Shown in pieces: positions 40,953-49,590 of a DNA stretch of 64,000 nucleotides (the first letter of the stretch is position 1; every line of letters begins with the position of its first letter). Below the pieces are notes generated by a model that was not told the origin of the DNA, did not search any database, and was given only the letters and a program-made list of their open reading frames with translations. The DNA is taken from the NCBI RefSeq assembly GCF_900105755.1, contig NZ_FNTQ01000002.1, positions 1 through 64,000 of the forward strand, read 5' to 3'. The position numbers and the translations under genes were made by a program. Source of the stretch: Streptomyces sp. Ag109_O5-10. Its GTDB lineage: Bacteria > Actinomycetota > Actinomycetes > Streptomycetales > Streptomycetaceae.

Positions 40953-41150
40953 TCAGGGGCGAGTACTGACGTACCGTACCGCTGGACCCCACCGTTCCTG
41001 CACCGGTGCCATGCACCACTGGCACAGCGGGGCGCCACCACTTCCGTATTTGTGCGTCCTGCGCTGGCATCCGGCGCACAAACCGACCAGGTCGCCCGGG
41101 CAGACCAGCGCCGACGGGTCCGGCTCCGAGACCGGCGGGGGAGTGGTCAT
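40953..41150 (-). CDS. Small zinc-ribbon protein, 65 aa
   Basis: The start at ATG 41150 is preferred to a longer frame. CAGCQRRTHKYGSGGAPLCQ with a final WC gives a C-x2-C...C-x2-C zinc ribbon. It is convergent with ku, 14 bp from its stop. Function unknown. Confidence 0.5.
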   Translation of the reverse strand: MTTPPPVSEPDPSALVCPGDLVGLCAGCQRRTHKYGSGGAPLCQWCMAPVQERWGPAVRYVSTRP

Positions 41151-41291
41151 GGTGGCGTTCCTGTTCTGGGCGGCACTTTCCGGCCACCCGAACCACAGGA
41201 TATTGGCCACTATGACACGGACGTTCGATCTACGTCGGAGTGCCTCTGCCCCGGCTCGGCGACATGTCAGGGCGGAGTACCGGGGCAACAT

Positions 41292-41351
41292 CTCTTGCGA
41301 CTACTCCTGCGCCATCTCCTTCATGAACTCTTGCGACATCTCTTGCGCGAG
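41292..41351. repeat. Five 12-bp repeats, CTCTTGCGxxxx type
   Basis: Units: CTCTTGCGACTA, CTCCTGCGCCAT, CTCCTTCATGAA, CTCTTGCGACAT, CTCTTGCGCGAG, head to tail with no spacing. On the minus strand they read as a four-residue repeat (AQEM, SQEF, MKEM...) broken by one TAG. Confidence 0.7.
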
Positions 41352-41560
41352 CCCGGATGATCACTTCGGGTTCGCGCAGGTCACCACGCGTTTTGGAATG
41401 TGGTCGGGGGCCCGACAACCCCTCTACGCCTACTTCTGCGCCCTGGACCTGGAAGGTGGTGGGTGGGCAGGGACCGGAAGGGCGGCAGGCGAGGGGAGCC
41501 CCCGGCTGGTGTTCATTCCGCGCGGCGCGGGGGGCCGCGCGGCCGGGTCGGGGGCACGGT

Positions 41561-41632
41561 GTTGCGCTGAGGGTTGCGCGTGATGGTGCGCCAGGTGTTG
41601 CGGTAGGAGTTGCGCTAGAGGTTGCGCAAGCC
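41561..41632. repeat. Six 12-bp repeats, GTTGCGCxxxxx type
   Basis: Units start at 41561, 41573, 41585, 41597, 41609 and 41621, e.g. GTTGCGCTGAGG, GTTGCGCGTGAT, GTTGCGCTAGAG. They share the TTGCG core and the 12-bp period with the array 210 bp upstream. Confidence 0.7.
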
Positions 41633-41916
41633 GAAGCGCTCCTGTCGCGTCCGCGCAGGTCACCACAGGGATTCGTGCGCGGGCGGTCGCGGACATCCCC
41701 ACAGAGCACCCCGCGACCGCCACGGCAAAAGAGAAGGAAGGGCCAGGAAGAGACGGGGCACGGTGTGCGCTGCGGGGGACCGAGCGGCCCGGGGCTCTGC
41801 TCGCGCGACGGCGGGGCCGCGCGCGAGCCGGACCGACAAGCTGCCCGGCCGGCCCCGGCGAGTGATCTTCGGTGTGTGGCCGTGACCGGTCCGGCCGGGG
41901 CGGGGGTTGACGGCGT

Positions 41917-42267
41917 ATGCGCCTGATCCGACGTCTGCTCATCACGGCGGCCGCCGTCCTCGCGACCCTCGTGTCCGCCACCGTGCCGGCGCCCGCCGCG
42001 GTTGTGTCCGCGCCATGCGCGTCGACATGGGCGGCCGTCCAGCGGGTGGTTGTGCGCAAGCCGGCATGGAACGAGGGACCGGTGGCGACCACGGGTTCGC
42101 CGGTCGTGCGCTATCTGCGCAAGGGGGAGCGGGTGACGTCGTGCGTGGTGGCGGTCGGCCGGGACGCCTCGCGCTACCGCGAGTGCGGCGGCGGGAGCCT
42201 GTGGCGGGTGGTCCCCGATGGGCAGGTGCCGGCGCGGTGTCTTGAGCGGCGTGAGCGTGGCGGTTGA
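41917..42267 (+). CDS. Secreted SH3-like small protein
   Basis: 116 residues with an Arg-rich signal peptide (MRLIRRLLITAAAVLATLVS, cleavage probably after APAAV). The mature part has two or three cysteines and a beta-rich pattern (VRYLRKGERVTSCVVAVG, SLWRVVPDGQVPARCL) typical of bacterial SH3 domains, which bind peptidoglycan or other proteins. Its stop lies close to the convergent APH-like gene. Confidence 0.65.
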   Translation: MRLIRRLLITAAAVLATLVSATVPAPAAVVSAPCASTWAAVQRVVVRKPAWNEGPVATTGSPVVRYLRKGERVTSCVVAVGRDASRYRECGGGSLWRVVPDGQVPARCLERRERGG

Positions 42268-42270
42268 CCG

Positions 42271-43149
42271 CTACTCCAGCACCGCGTGGAGGGTGCGTTC
42301 GCCGATGCTTCGCATCAGCGGGTTGTCCGCCGAGTGCGTCAGGAAGACCAGGGACAGGGCGAGCGCCCACCCGCGGGCCCGCTCCCAGGTTGCGTCGTCC
42401 GCGCGGCCGTACGCCCGTCGAAGGACGACACGCTGCTCCGCTGTGAACAGCATCCAGGCCACGGACAGGTCGGTGGCGGGATCGCCGGAGGTGATGTCAC
42501 CGAAGTCGATCACGGCGCTGATCCGGCCGCGGTCGACCAGGATGTTGGCTGGGTGCAGGTCCCCGTGCAGCCACACTGGCGGGCCGTCCCACACAGGCGC
42601 AGCAGCAGCCGTCTCCCAGACCTGCAGTGCGGTGGCTCGGTCGGCCGGATCGATGTGCGCCAGCCTGGTCAGGACGCCCTCGGCGCGTCCGGCCAGCGGG
42701 ATCCCGCGAAACGCGTTGACGGGCGCCTGCGAAGAAGCCGGGACATGCAGCGCGTCCAGGAAACCGCCGAGCGCCTCCGCGGCCGACCAAAGGCTGTCGG
42801 GCTCCGATTGCGCCGCGATCCGGCCGGGGAAGAACGGCACGACGCTCCAGCACCACGGGTACTGGGCCATCGGTTGTCCGACACGCACCGGCGCCGGCAC
42901 GGGCAACGGCAGACGGCCGGCCAGCTCCGGCAGCCACCGCTGCTCGTGCGCGACGAGCTCGGCGGCCATGGCACGCCGCGGCAGCCGCACGAGGAATTCT
43001 TCGCCAAGCCGGCACACCAGGTTGTCCCAGCCGTTGGCCAGCACCTCGACCGGCAAGCCCGCCAGGTCGGGGTGCTGCTCATCGAGGAGACGTCGCACCA
43101 GCTCGGCAGAGACCGGAACCTCCGCAGCGGGCATTCGCTGGACTGTCAC
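42271..43149 (-). CDS. Aminoglycoside phosphotransferase-family protein
   Basis: 292 residues with the protein-kinase-like APH fold: a catalytic loop HGDLHPANILVDRGRISAV and the metal-binding IDFGDITSGDPATDLS are both intact. The N-lobe (LANGWDNLVCRLGEEFLVRL) has the expected strand pattern. It could inactivate an aminoglycoside or phosphorylate a metabolite; families with this size and motif set include both, and the substrate cannot be told from sequence. Confidence 0.85.
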   Translation of the reverse strand: MTVQRMPAAEVPVSAELVRRLLDEQHPDLAGLPVEVLANGWDNLVCRLGEEFLVRLPRRAMAAELVAHEQRWLPELAGRLPLPVPAPVRVGQPMAQYPWCWSVVPFFPGRIAAQSEPDSLWSAAEALGGFLDALHVPASSQAPVNAFRGIPLAGRAEGVLTRLAHIDPADRATALQVWETAAAAPVWDGPPVWLHGDLHPANILVDRGRISAVIDFGDITSGDPATDLSVAWMLFTAEQRVVLRRAYGRADDATWERARGWALALSLVFLTHSADNPLMRSIGERTLHAVLE

Positions 43150-43222
43150 AGCGAGAACCCTACGGCCGCATATTGGAGACGCCTCAGTCGATCGTCATCC
43201 CGGCTCAACAAGACTCCGCTTC

Positions 43223-44227
43223 TCAGGAGGCGGGCCGGTAGGTGGCGGCCGGGCCGATCGCGCCGGGCCCGAACTTCTCCCGGATCCGGTCGGCCGCCTG
43301 CTCGGCGGTGAGGCGTGCCTGGCGGGCGGCATCGAGGCTGAGCTGTTCGGCGACCTGGTCGCCGTCGGCGAGGTCTTCAGCGCGCAGCGCGAGTGCGGTC
43401 AGGCGGCCGCGCTGGAGGCCTGCCGCGTCCATGAGCTGGTAGGTGAGCTGGCGCAGGTCGTCCTCGTGCCCGGAGGGCTCGGTGAGGCGGCGGGTCTTCT
43501 CCCATGCGGGTCCGCCGGCGAACGTCAGCGTGAGCGTGAGGGCGCGCGCGGCCTGCCCGCGGCGGCGTAGCTCGGCACCGAGCTGCACGACCAGGCCCAG
43601 CAGGGCCGAACGCGTCGCGGCGCCCTCGAGGACGTCGTGGGGGAAGCGGTGCCGGACGCGGACAGAAGCCGGCAGGCGGCGTGGGGTGACGGTGCGGGGG
43701 TCGATGCCGCGGGCCCGGTCGGCGGCCGTCCGGCCCGCTTTGCCGAGCAGGCGCTGCACGGTCGCGGCAGGCAGTGCGGCGAGCAGGCCGACGCGGTCGA
43801 CGCCGTAGCGCTTGAGGGTGGCGGCCTGGCGGGGGCCGATGCCATGCAGGTCCTGAACCGGGAGCAGCGCGAGCCAGTCGGCGGCGTCGGCGGCCTCGAT
43901 GGCCAGGACGCCGCCCGGGCGCTCCACCTGCGCGGAGGCGGTCGCGGCGACCGTGACGGTCGGGCCGATGCCGACGCGGACGTCGACGCCGTAGCGGGAG
44001 ACCGTCCGCAGCCGCAGGATGTCCCCCAGGTGCGCGGCGGTCGCACCGTGGTAGCGCAGCGCGCCGCGCAGGTCGACCAGGGCCGCCGTGGGCGGCAGGG
44101 CCTGCACCACCGGCGACAGCTCGTGCATCTGCTCCAGGACCTGCCGGTAGGTCTCCTCCGGCAGCCGGTCCGGGCAGCGCACATGCATCACCACACCCGG
44201 CCGACGCCCCGTCGACTCTGCACTCAT
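43223..44227 (-). CDS. Degenerate Y-family DNA polymerase (DinB/ImuB-like)
   Basis: 334 residues. The thumb helix-hairpin-helix LPVQDLHGIGPRQAATLKRY and the little-finger domain (about 190-334) are Y-family-like. The catalytic parts are not: the HVDMDxF start is absent and the SxDEA segment is replaced by PTAALVDLRGALRYHG, so the acidic triad is incomplete. Such proteins (for example ImuB) act as adaptors for a mutagenic polymerase and the sliding clamp. It is divergent from the DUF6233 gene. Confidence 0.75.
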   Translation of the reverse strand: MSAESTGRRPGVVMHVRCPDRLPEETYRQVLEQMHELSPVVQALPPTAALVDLRGALRYHGATAAHLGDILRLRTVSRYGVDVRVGIGPTVTVAATASAQVERPGGVLAIEAADAADWLALLPVQDLHGIGPRQAATLKRYGVDRVGLLAALPAATVQRLLGKAGRTAADRARGIDPRTVTPRRLPASVRVRHRFPHDVLEGAATRSALLGLVVQLGAELRRRGQAARALTLTLTFAGGPAWEKTRRLTEPSGHEDDLRQLTYQLMDAAGLQRGRLTALALRAEDLADGDQVAEQLSLDAARQARLTAEQAADRIREKFGPGAIGPAATYRPAS

Positions 44228-44297
44228 CCGGCGCTCACCTCCCTCGCCACGCTATCGAACAAATAATCGAACACGCGAGCGCGGGGAGCGTGATCGC

Positions 44298-44768
44298 GTG
44301 CCTAGAATGAAAAATGTGTTCGATAACTCGCGGGACCTTCCGGACGACCTGGACCGGCTCCAGACACTGCGGATATGGCACGCCATGTGGCTGGAGCGCA
44401 TCGATCGCAAGGCCGCCGACCTGCGGCAGCGGCAGGCCGAAGAGGAGCGTGGCCGGGCTCGCCGTCCGCCGGTGCCGGACTGGATCCTCGAACTCAACCG
44501 CGCCACGGGGCACCCGCTGGCTGTGCACGCCGGCGACTGCGGGATGGCCGGCCGCCGGACACAGCCGGTCGGCCAGGACGACGCCCGCCGCCTCCTGACC
44601 ACCGACGGGGTGCCGGCCTGCCCGATCTGCCGCCCGGACACCTCACTGCACATCGTCGACGGCTTAACCAGCCCCTCCTGCACGACGCCCCGCGCCCCGG
44701 GTCAAGGGCCTGGATCTTCGCCGGTGGGCCCGCCCAGCTACTCACCGGCCGCGCCCACCGGCGGCTGA
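44298..44768 (+). CDS. DUF6233-type protein
   Basis: 156 residues. LPDDLDRLQTLRIWHAMWLE, RRPPVPDWILELNRATGHPL, HAGDCGMAGRRTQPVGQDDA and CPICRPDTSLHIVD follow the order of the Streptomyces family DUF6233, usually a helical start followed by a small Cys-containing domain. The role is unknown. A broken copy of its C-terminal part lies at 47559-47622. Confidence 0.75.
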   Translation: MPRMKNVFDNSRDLPDDLDRLQTLRIWHAMWLERIDRKAADLRQRQAEEERGRARRPPVPDWILELNRATGHPLAVHAGDCGMAGRRTQPVGQDDARRLLTTDGVPACPICRPDTSLHIVDGLTSPSCTTPRAPGQGPGSSPVGPPSYSPAAPTGG

Positions 44769-44955
44769 GCGGCTGTTGCTCCCCATTCCAATCCGGTGGC
44801 CCGTGGGAGAGTCGATGCCTCCTACCCGGGAGGCTGTGACGGAGCGTCCCAGTGGGCCATTCTGTGCACCGCAGTTGGCCACACCTCAGACAGTTGGCTG
44901 AAGTTCGCCGACACGGAGCGGCGGGATCAGGCACCATTTGCTCCTGGGGGGTGCC

Positions 44956-45738
44956 GTGCGATCCCGTCGATTGTTGTTGTGGTGTGGGGCAGGGGCGTTG
45001 CTTCTAGCCGCAATCTTTGCTGTCCTCGAAGTTCCGGGGGTCGGCACGTGGATCGCTGCTGCGGCTCTGGCAGGGCTGGCCTCCGCTGTAAGCGCACTCG
45101 TGGTGCGCGGCACAGACGTCGCCGTGAAACGTGGCCGTGAGGCCGTAGTTGAACCTGCGCCACTGACACCGATCACCGTCACAGCCTGGCACAGTAAAGT
45201 CACTAACAGCTATGGTCTTGTTCTTCCGCTGCCCGAAGGGCACGCTGCCTGCCCCGAGTGCCCAAGGGTTTGCGTGCGGACCCTGAACATCCACCTAGCT
45301 GTTGAGGCTGCCGTGGAACGCGCTGTGATCCTGACGAGCCTGACGGTGCAGGTGGAGTCACGGTCGTCCACTCCACCCGACCTCCAGATCCTCGCCCGGC
45401 CCAAGCCAAGGGCGCGCCCCAGGCGCACGTTCGACCTTCGGTACCGAGGCTCCGACCTCGGTGTGGACCTCGGCGCCCCGGAGCCCATGCCGAAACCGGC
45501 TGAAGGCGTTCCGGACTTCCCATACACGGTTTCGCCGGACGACCCTGAGTATTTCGTCCTTCAGACCAAGCTGGAAACGCCAGGGGACATCACTTGGCGT
45601 GTCGGGATTCACTGGGTCTACGGCGGAGAGGCCGGTGTCGTGCTTGCTGATGACGGGGGCCAGCCATTCCGCCTCGTCACTCCTCGCCCTTCACCGGTCA
45701 CAGCCCCTGCCGCGGCCTCGCGACGTCCTCCCGCCTGA
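44956..45738 (+). CDS. Membrane-anchored hypothetical protein, 260 aa
   Basis: GTG 44956 with TGGGGGG upstream is preferred to TTG 44938. Two N-terminal membrane helices (LLLWCGAGALLLAAIFAVLE and TWIAAAALAGLASAVSALVV) are followed by a soluble, strand-rich domain with ECPRVCVRTLNIHLAVEAAV and FDLRYRGSDLGVDLG. The extracytoplasmic or cytoplasmic side is unclear. Unrecognised. Confidence 0.6.
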   Translation: MRSRRLLLWCGAGALLLAAIFAVLEVPGVGTWIAAAALAGLASAVSALVVRGTDVAVKRGREAVVEPAPLTPITVTAWHSKVTNSYGLVLPLPEGHAACPECPRVCVRTLNIHLAVEAAVERAVILTSLTVQVESRSSTPPDLQILARPKPRARPRRTFDLRYRGSDLGVDLGAPEPMPKPAEGVPDFPYTVSPDDPEYFVLQTKLETPGDITWRVGIHWVYGGEAGVVLADDGGQPFRLVTPRPSPVTAPAAASRRPPA

Positions 45739-46006
45739 AGGGCCATGATCAGATCGTCATCGCCGAGCATCGGACGTTCCTGAAACTCACCTACAAAGCC
45801 ACGCGGGTCTTGGGCCAGGTCGGTTGCAGCCCATCTCTGCGGTGAAACAGGGGGCTTGGGAAAGGCTTGGTCAGGGTGGGGTAAGGATTGCGAAGGTCGC
45901 TTCTTGTTCATCCCGCGGCTCTACTCGCATAGACCCAGGTGGTGGTGTCATGCCGTCAGCCGCCCGGCACCCCACCTTTCCGGGCCGATCCCGCGGGAGA
46001 TCCCCT

Positions 46007-46522
46007 ATGCGTCGCTTCACCGCCACTACCTGCGCCCTGGCCCTGGCGGCCGCCGGCATGATCGCCGCTTCGGCCGGCACCGCCCAGGCATCGACCTGCT
46101 CCCACGCCTACCTGCCGCTGCCCGATTCCTCGTGCACGCCCGGCGCCTACAACTCGGATGTCACGCAGTCGAACATCCACAGCACGATCTGCGTGTCCGG
46201 CTGGACTGCCACCGTCCGCCCGCCGACGTCCTACACCAACCCGCTGAAGGCCCAGGGCATCATCGACTACGGCTACTCCGACACCAACATGGCCGACTAC
46301 GAGGAGGACCACCTGGTCCCCCTCGAACTCGGCGGCTCACCCCGCAGCACCAGCAACCTGTGGCCCGAGCCCTACTCCGGCACGAAGACCGCCACCACCA
46401 AGGACGGCGTGGAGACGAAGCTGAAGAACGCCGTCTGCGCCGGCACCATCACCCTGTCCGCCGCTCGCAGCGCCATCAAGACCAACTGGACCACGGCCCT
46501 GCAGGTCACCGGCATCGGCTGA
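46007..46522 (+). CDS. Secreted HNH-like nuclease candidate, 171 aa
   Basis: ATG 46007 with GGGAGA upstream. A signal peptide (RRFTATTCALALAAAGMIAA, then SAGTAQAS) precedes a mature part with CTPGAYNSDVTQSNIHSTIC and the metal-dependent nuclease-like core YEEDHLVPLELGGSPRSTSN followed by LWPEP. DHLVPLELGG resembles the beta-beta-alpha metal motif of HNH/DUF1524 nucleases. Its C-terminal helix (AICAGTITLSAARSAIKTNW-like) is shared with the gene at 46774. Probably acts outside the cell on DNA. Confidence 0.65.
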   Translation: MRRFTATTCALALAAAGMIAASAGTAQASTCSHAYLPLPDSSCTPGAYNSDVTQSNIHSTICVSGWTATVRPPTSYTNPLKAQGIIDYGYSDTNMADYEEDHLVPLELGGSPRSTSNLWPEPYSGTKTATTKDGVETKLKNAVCAGTITLSAARSAIKTNWTTALQVTGIG

Positions 46523-46534
46523 CCCCGCCCACCG

Positions 46535-46570
46535 CCGGGACGTCCAGGCCGAACGTGCTGGATGTCCCGG
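46535..46570 (+). terminator. Hairpin after the secreted nuclease gene
   Basis: CCGGGACGTCCAG pairs with CTGGATGTCCCGG with one G-U pair. Confidence 0.55.
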
Positions 46571-46773
46571 CAGCCGGCATCGCGTTCCTGCCCGGCCTGT
46601 CATCGCGTGCTCGCCGGTGCCGGTGCTGACCGAGGGTCCGGCCGCGGTGTGCTGCTGGGGCCTGTCGGCGGGTGTACGCCGGGTGTGCGTCTGCGCGCCG
46701 TACCCCGTGCGGTACGGCGCAGGTCGGGTAGGGCAGCATCTGCTCAGCCGTCGCCGTACCGTGAGGGGCCGTC

Positions 46774-47445
46774 ATGCCGTCCACCCGCCGCGCCATGCCG
46801 ATCGTGGTGCTGTCCTGCCTGCTGCTCGCGGGCTGCAAGTCCGGTTCGCTGAGCGGTCTGTCGCCGTCCGGGAGCGCGAGCGCCTCGGCAGCGGCCCCGA
46901 GCGCGGGCGGCGCGGGTGGCGCGAGCCGGGCGATCGCGGTCGGGGCCGGCCCGCAGAAGAAGTACACAGTGCAGCAGCAGCCGGTCGCCGGATCGTGCCA
47001 CTACCGCTACGAGAAGGGCGAGCCGCTGGAGGACCCGGCCTGCACCCCGGGCGCGATTTCCCCGGCCGTCACCCAGGCGAACCTGGCGTCGACGATCTGC
47101 CGCAAGGGCGGCTACACCTCCGGGGTGCGCCCTTCCACCTCCGTGACCGGCAAGGAGAAGAAGCTCAATGCCGCCTCCTACGGCTACACCGGCGCGATGG
47201 GCGAGGCCGAGTACGACCACCTGATCAGCCTGCAACTCGGCGGCGACCCCAACGACCCGCGCAACCTGTGGGTGGAACCCGAGGACCCGGGCCACAAGAC
47301 GAGCCAGGGCATCAACAACAAGAAGGACCCGGTAGAGAGCAGGTTGCACACTGCGGTCTGCGCGGGCAAGGTGACCCTCGCCCAGGCCCAGCAGGCCATC
47401 GTCACCGACTGGACCACCGCCCTCACCATGCTCGGTCTCAGCTGA
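46774..47445 (+). CDS. Lipoprotein paralogue of the secreted HNH-like protein
   Basis: 223 residues with a lipobox (VVLSCLLLAGC) and a Ser/Ala/Gly linker, so tethered to the membrane's outer face. The domain matches the 46007 product feature by feature: CTPGAISPAVTQANLASTIC, then AEYDHLISLQLGGDPNDPRN with LWVEPED, then TAVCAGKVTLAQAQQAIVTD. The Asp-His pair of the nuclease-like core is kept. One secreted and one tethered version side by side suggests duplication and division of roles. Confidence 0.65.
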   Translation: MPSTRRAMPIVVLSCLLLAGCKSGSLSGLSPSGSASASAAAPSAGGAGGASRAIAVGAGPQKKYTVQQQPVAGSCHYRYEKGEPLEDPACTPGAISPAVTQANLASTICRKGGYTSGVRPSTSVTGKEKKLNAASYGYTGAMGEAEYDHLISLQLGGDPNDPRNLWVEPEDPGHKTSQGINNKKDPVESRLHTAVCAGKVTLAQAQQAIVTDWTTALTMLGLS

Positions 47446-48045
47446 CGGCCTCCGCCCGGCGAGACGAGCATCGTGCGGTCCGCAGGGAGGGTGTGCGATC
47501 GTGAGGGAGTCCGGGCCCGCTGCTTTCCCCCGTAGCTGTGGGCCCGAACTCGTGTTCAACCACCGACGGGGTGCCGGCCTGCCCGGTCTGCCGCCCGGAC
47601 ACCCTGCTGCACACCGTCGGCTTACGGGCACTGCGCTTCATCCTGGGGCGGCGCGGGGCAGGTGACGGTCGCGCTGGGAGCTCTTGTCGTGGTTGTTCCA
47701 CCTGTTCGGGTTACGGCGGTTGTTACGCACTTCCCGGCCGCAGCCCGCCGGCCGGAGGCGACCCGTGCTGTCCGCGCGCGGCGCCGAGCCCGCCAATTAC
47801 GCGGTACCGGCTGATGACGGGCCGTCAAATCGGCATGTTCATCGCATACATGCTGTTTCCATGCGAGAGTCACAGGAATATCCGTGATTCGTCACGTGCT
47901 TCGCTTTTCCTTCACCTCGTGTCGGTGGGCGGGCAGGGTGTGCGTGTGCGGCCGACCGGCCGCCGACCCGCACCACACACCCCGCCTGACCTGCGGCTTG
48001 TATGCCGTGCGCCTGTGGGTGTCCGGCCCCGTGAAGGGGGATCCT
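47446..48045. other. Gap holding a DUF6233 remnant
   Basis: Apart from the fragment at 47559-47622, no gene is convincing. An A/T-richer patch at about 47820-47890 may carry the promoter of the lamin-tail gene. Confidence 0.4.
47559..47622 (+). pseudogene. Fragment of a DUF6233 gene
   Basis: It encodes TTDGVPACPVCRPDTLLHTV and is nearly identical at base level to 44598-44665 inside the DUF6233 gene. No start or flanking homology is present, so it is a stranded piece of duplication. Confidence 0.65.
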
Positions 48046-48726
48046 GTGTCTGTTTCTGTGACCGTCCGCCGTGTGACCGCTGCTGCTGCCGTGGCTGCTG
48101 CCTGTGTGGGTGGGCTCGCGCTGCCCGCCGCGGCCGCCGGCTGGCCCGCTGCCCGCCCGCATGATGGGGCGGTGGTGATCAGTGACGTGCAGTATGACTC
48201 GCCGGGCCGCGACGACCGCACCAACTGGTCCCTGAACAAGGAATGGGTGGACGTCACGAACACCTCTGGGCGGGCGGTGAACCTGGACGGCTGGACGCTC
48301 TCGGACGAGGCCGGCCACACCTACACCTTCGACCGTTTCCGCCTGGACGGCCGTTCCACGGTCCGCGTCCACACCGGCATCGGCCGCGACCGCGCCAGTG
48401 ACGTCTACCAGGACCGCCGCACCTACGTGTGGGACAACGACTCGGACACGGCGACCCTGCGCAACGACCATGGCCGGGTCATCGACGAGGTCTCCTGGGG
48501 CTACCACCGTGGTGGCGGCCGCCGGTTCGGCGACGGGGACCACCGCGATGGCGGAGATCGCTGGATCGGTGGTGACCACCGCGACGGCGGCGACCACCGG
48601 TTCGACGGTGACCACCGTGGCGGCGATCACCGTTTCGGTGGTGACGACCGCCGTGGTGAGCACCGTGGGGGTGACGACCGCCGGTTCGAGGGTGAGCACC
48701 GCGACGGCGGCGACCACCGCGGCTGA
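48046..48726 (+). CDS. Secreted lamin-tail-domain protein with DHR-rich repeats
   Basis: 226 residues, GTG 48046 with AAGGGGGAT upstream. A signal peptide (VTAAAAVAAACVGGLALPAA) precedes a lamin tail domain (about 45-145: DGAVVISDVQYDSPGRDDRT, WVDVTNTSGRAVNLDGWTLS). The C-terminal 70 residues are a repetitive Asp/His/Arg/Gly tail (GDHRDGG, GDDRRGEHRGG). Lamin-tail domains often accompany extracellular nucleases and DNA-binding proteins in bacteria, which fits the neighbouring nuclease-like genes. Confidence 0.75.
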   Translation: MSVSVTVRRVTAAAAVAAACVGGLALPAAAAGWPAARPHDGAVVISDVQYDSPGRDDRTNWSLNKEWVDVTNTSGRAVNLDGWTLSDEAGHTYTFDRFRLDGRSTVRVHTGIGRDRASDVYQDRRTYVWDNDSDTATLRNDHGRVIDEVSWGYHRGGGRRFGDGDHRDGGDRWIGGDHRDGGDHRFDGDHRGGDHRFGGDDRRGEHRGGDDRRFEGEHRDGGDHRG

Positions 48727-48836
48727 CCGAGTAGGTGCCGGCGGCCGGCCCCGGTCTGGGCACCGGCACCCGCACTGACCGGCGGTGCACTGGTCCGGGG
48801 CGTACCGCGGGCCCCTGCCGCGTACCGTCTGCTTCC

Positions 48837-48878
48837 GTCCGGCCCGTCACCCGCTTCCGCCGTGGTGACGGGCCGGAC
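48837..48878. terminator. Perfect 15-bp bidirectional terminator
   Basis: GTCCGGCCCGTCACC and GGTGACGGGCCGGAC around a 12-base loop, between two convergent genes. Confidence 0.7.
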
Positions 48879-48885
48879 AGCCGTT

Positions 48886-49590
48886 TCAGCGGGCGTAGGT
48901 GACGGTGATGGGCTGGTCGGGGCAGGCGGCGAGGCGCTCGGCGAGGGCGTTGTGCTCGGCGGGGTCGACGCTCAGCTGGTAACGCATCTTGTCGGCGACC
49001 CAGTTGGTGACGTACGTGCACCAGTAGGGCGCGTACGGGGGCAGCCATTCGGTGGGGTCCTTGTCGGCCTTGGACCGGTTCGAGGCTGCCGAGACGGCGA
49101 TCAGCGCCCTCGGGTCGTCGAGGTCGTTGGCGTAGGCCTCGCGTTCCTTGGCTGTCCAGGTGGAGGCGCCGGAGTCCCAACTTTCGGCGAGTGGAACGAG
49201 GTGGTCAACGTCCAACTGGCTTGAGCTGTCGAGGTACCGGTCGTCATAGGCGGAGTACCAGCTGCCTCCGGTCAGGGCGCACTTCGGGCCGACCTCGGGC
49301 GCGGTGACCGCTTCCTCGAGGAGGACTTCGGCGCGGGTGTTGCAGCCGTCCTTGTCCGCGTCGGTCCAGTGCTTGAACTTGTCCCGGGAGTAGCCGGCGC
49401 GGGACTCGTCCGCGATGGTGAGCTCGGCGAGCGCGTCGCGGACCGGCAGGGTGATGGTCTCGCCGGGCGCGTGCCGTGCGGGCCGGTGCTCGGCGGCCGC
49501 GGGGGCGGCGTGGGCGGTGGTGGGAGCGAGCAGGGCGAGGGGCGTGAACAGCGCGGCGATCAGGGTGCGTCGGGTACGGGCGAGGCGCAC
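48886..49590 (-). CDS. Secreted HNH/DUF1524 endonuclease
   Basis: 234 residues with a signal peptide (RRTLIAALFTPLALLAPTTA). The mature part has the features of secreted Streptomyces HNH nucleases: CNTRAEVLLEEAVTAPEVG, WYSAYDDRYLDSSSQLDVDH with VDHLVPLAESWDSGA as the active-site His motif, NRSKADKDPTEWLPP and a paired cysteine near the end (YAPYWCTYVTNW...LAACPD). It should cut extracellular DNA. It converges on the lamin-tail gene. Confidence 0.85.
   Translation of the reverse strand: MRLARTRRTLIAALFTPLALLAPTTAHAAPAAAEHRPARHAPGETITLPVRDALAELTIADESRAGYSRDKFKHWTDADKDGCNTRAEVLLEEAVTAPEVGPKCALTGGSWYSAYDDRYLDSSSQLDVDHLVPLAESWDSGASTWTAKEREAYANDLDDPRALIAVSAASNRSKADKDPTEWLPPYAPYWCTYVTNWVADKMRYQLSVDPAEHNALAERLAACPDQPITVTYAR

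Larger units (their letters stand above)
41151..41916. other. Gap with two 12-bp-period repeat arrays; no confident gene
   Basis: Overlapping open frames on both strands exist only because of GC-rich composition; none has a good ribosome binding site. The arrays at 41292-41351 and 41561-41632 are the main structure, and the region may be a decayed repeat-containing gene. Confidence 0.5.

Noticed and set aside
41230..41926. Several overlapping frames of 100-220 codons on both strands
   Set aside because: None has a ribosome binding site or motif; they follow from the 12-bp repeat arrays and GC-rich composition.
44250..44325. Possible LexA/SOS box between the Y-family polymerase and DUF6233 genes
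   Set aside because: TCGAAC occurs as direct repeats 13 bp apart, not as the inverted TCGAACNNNNGTTCGA needed for an actinobacterial LexA site.
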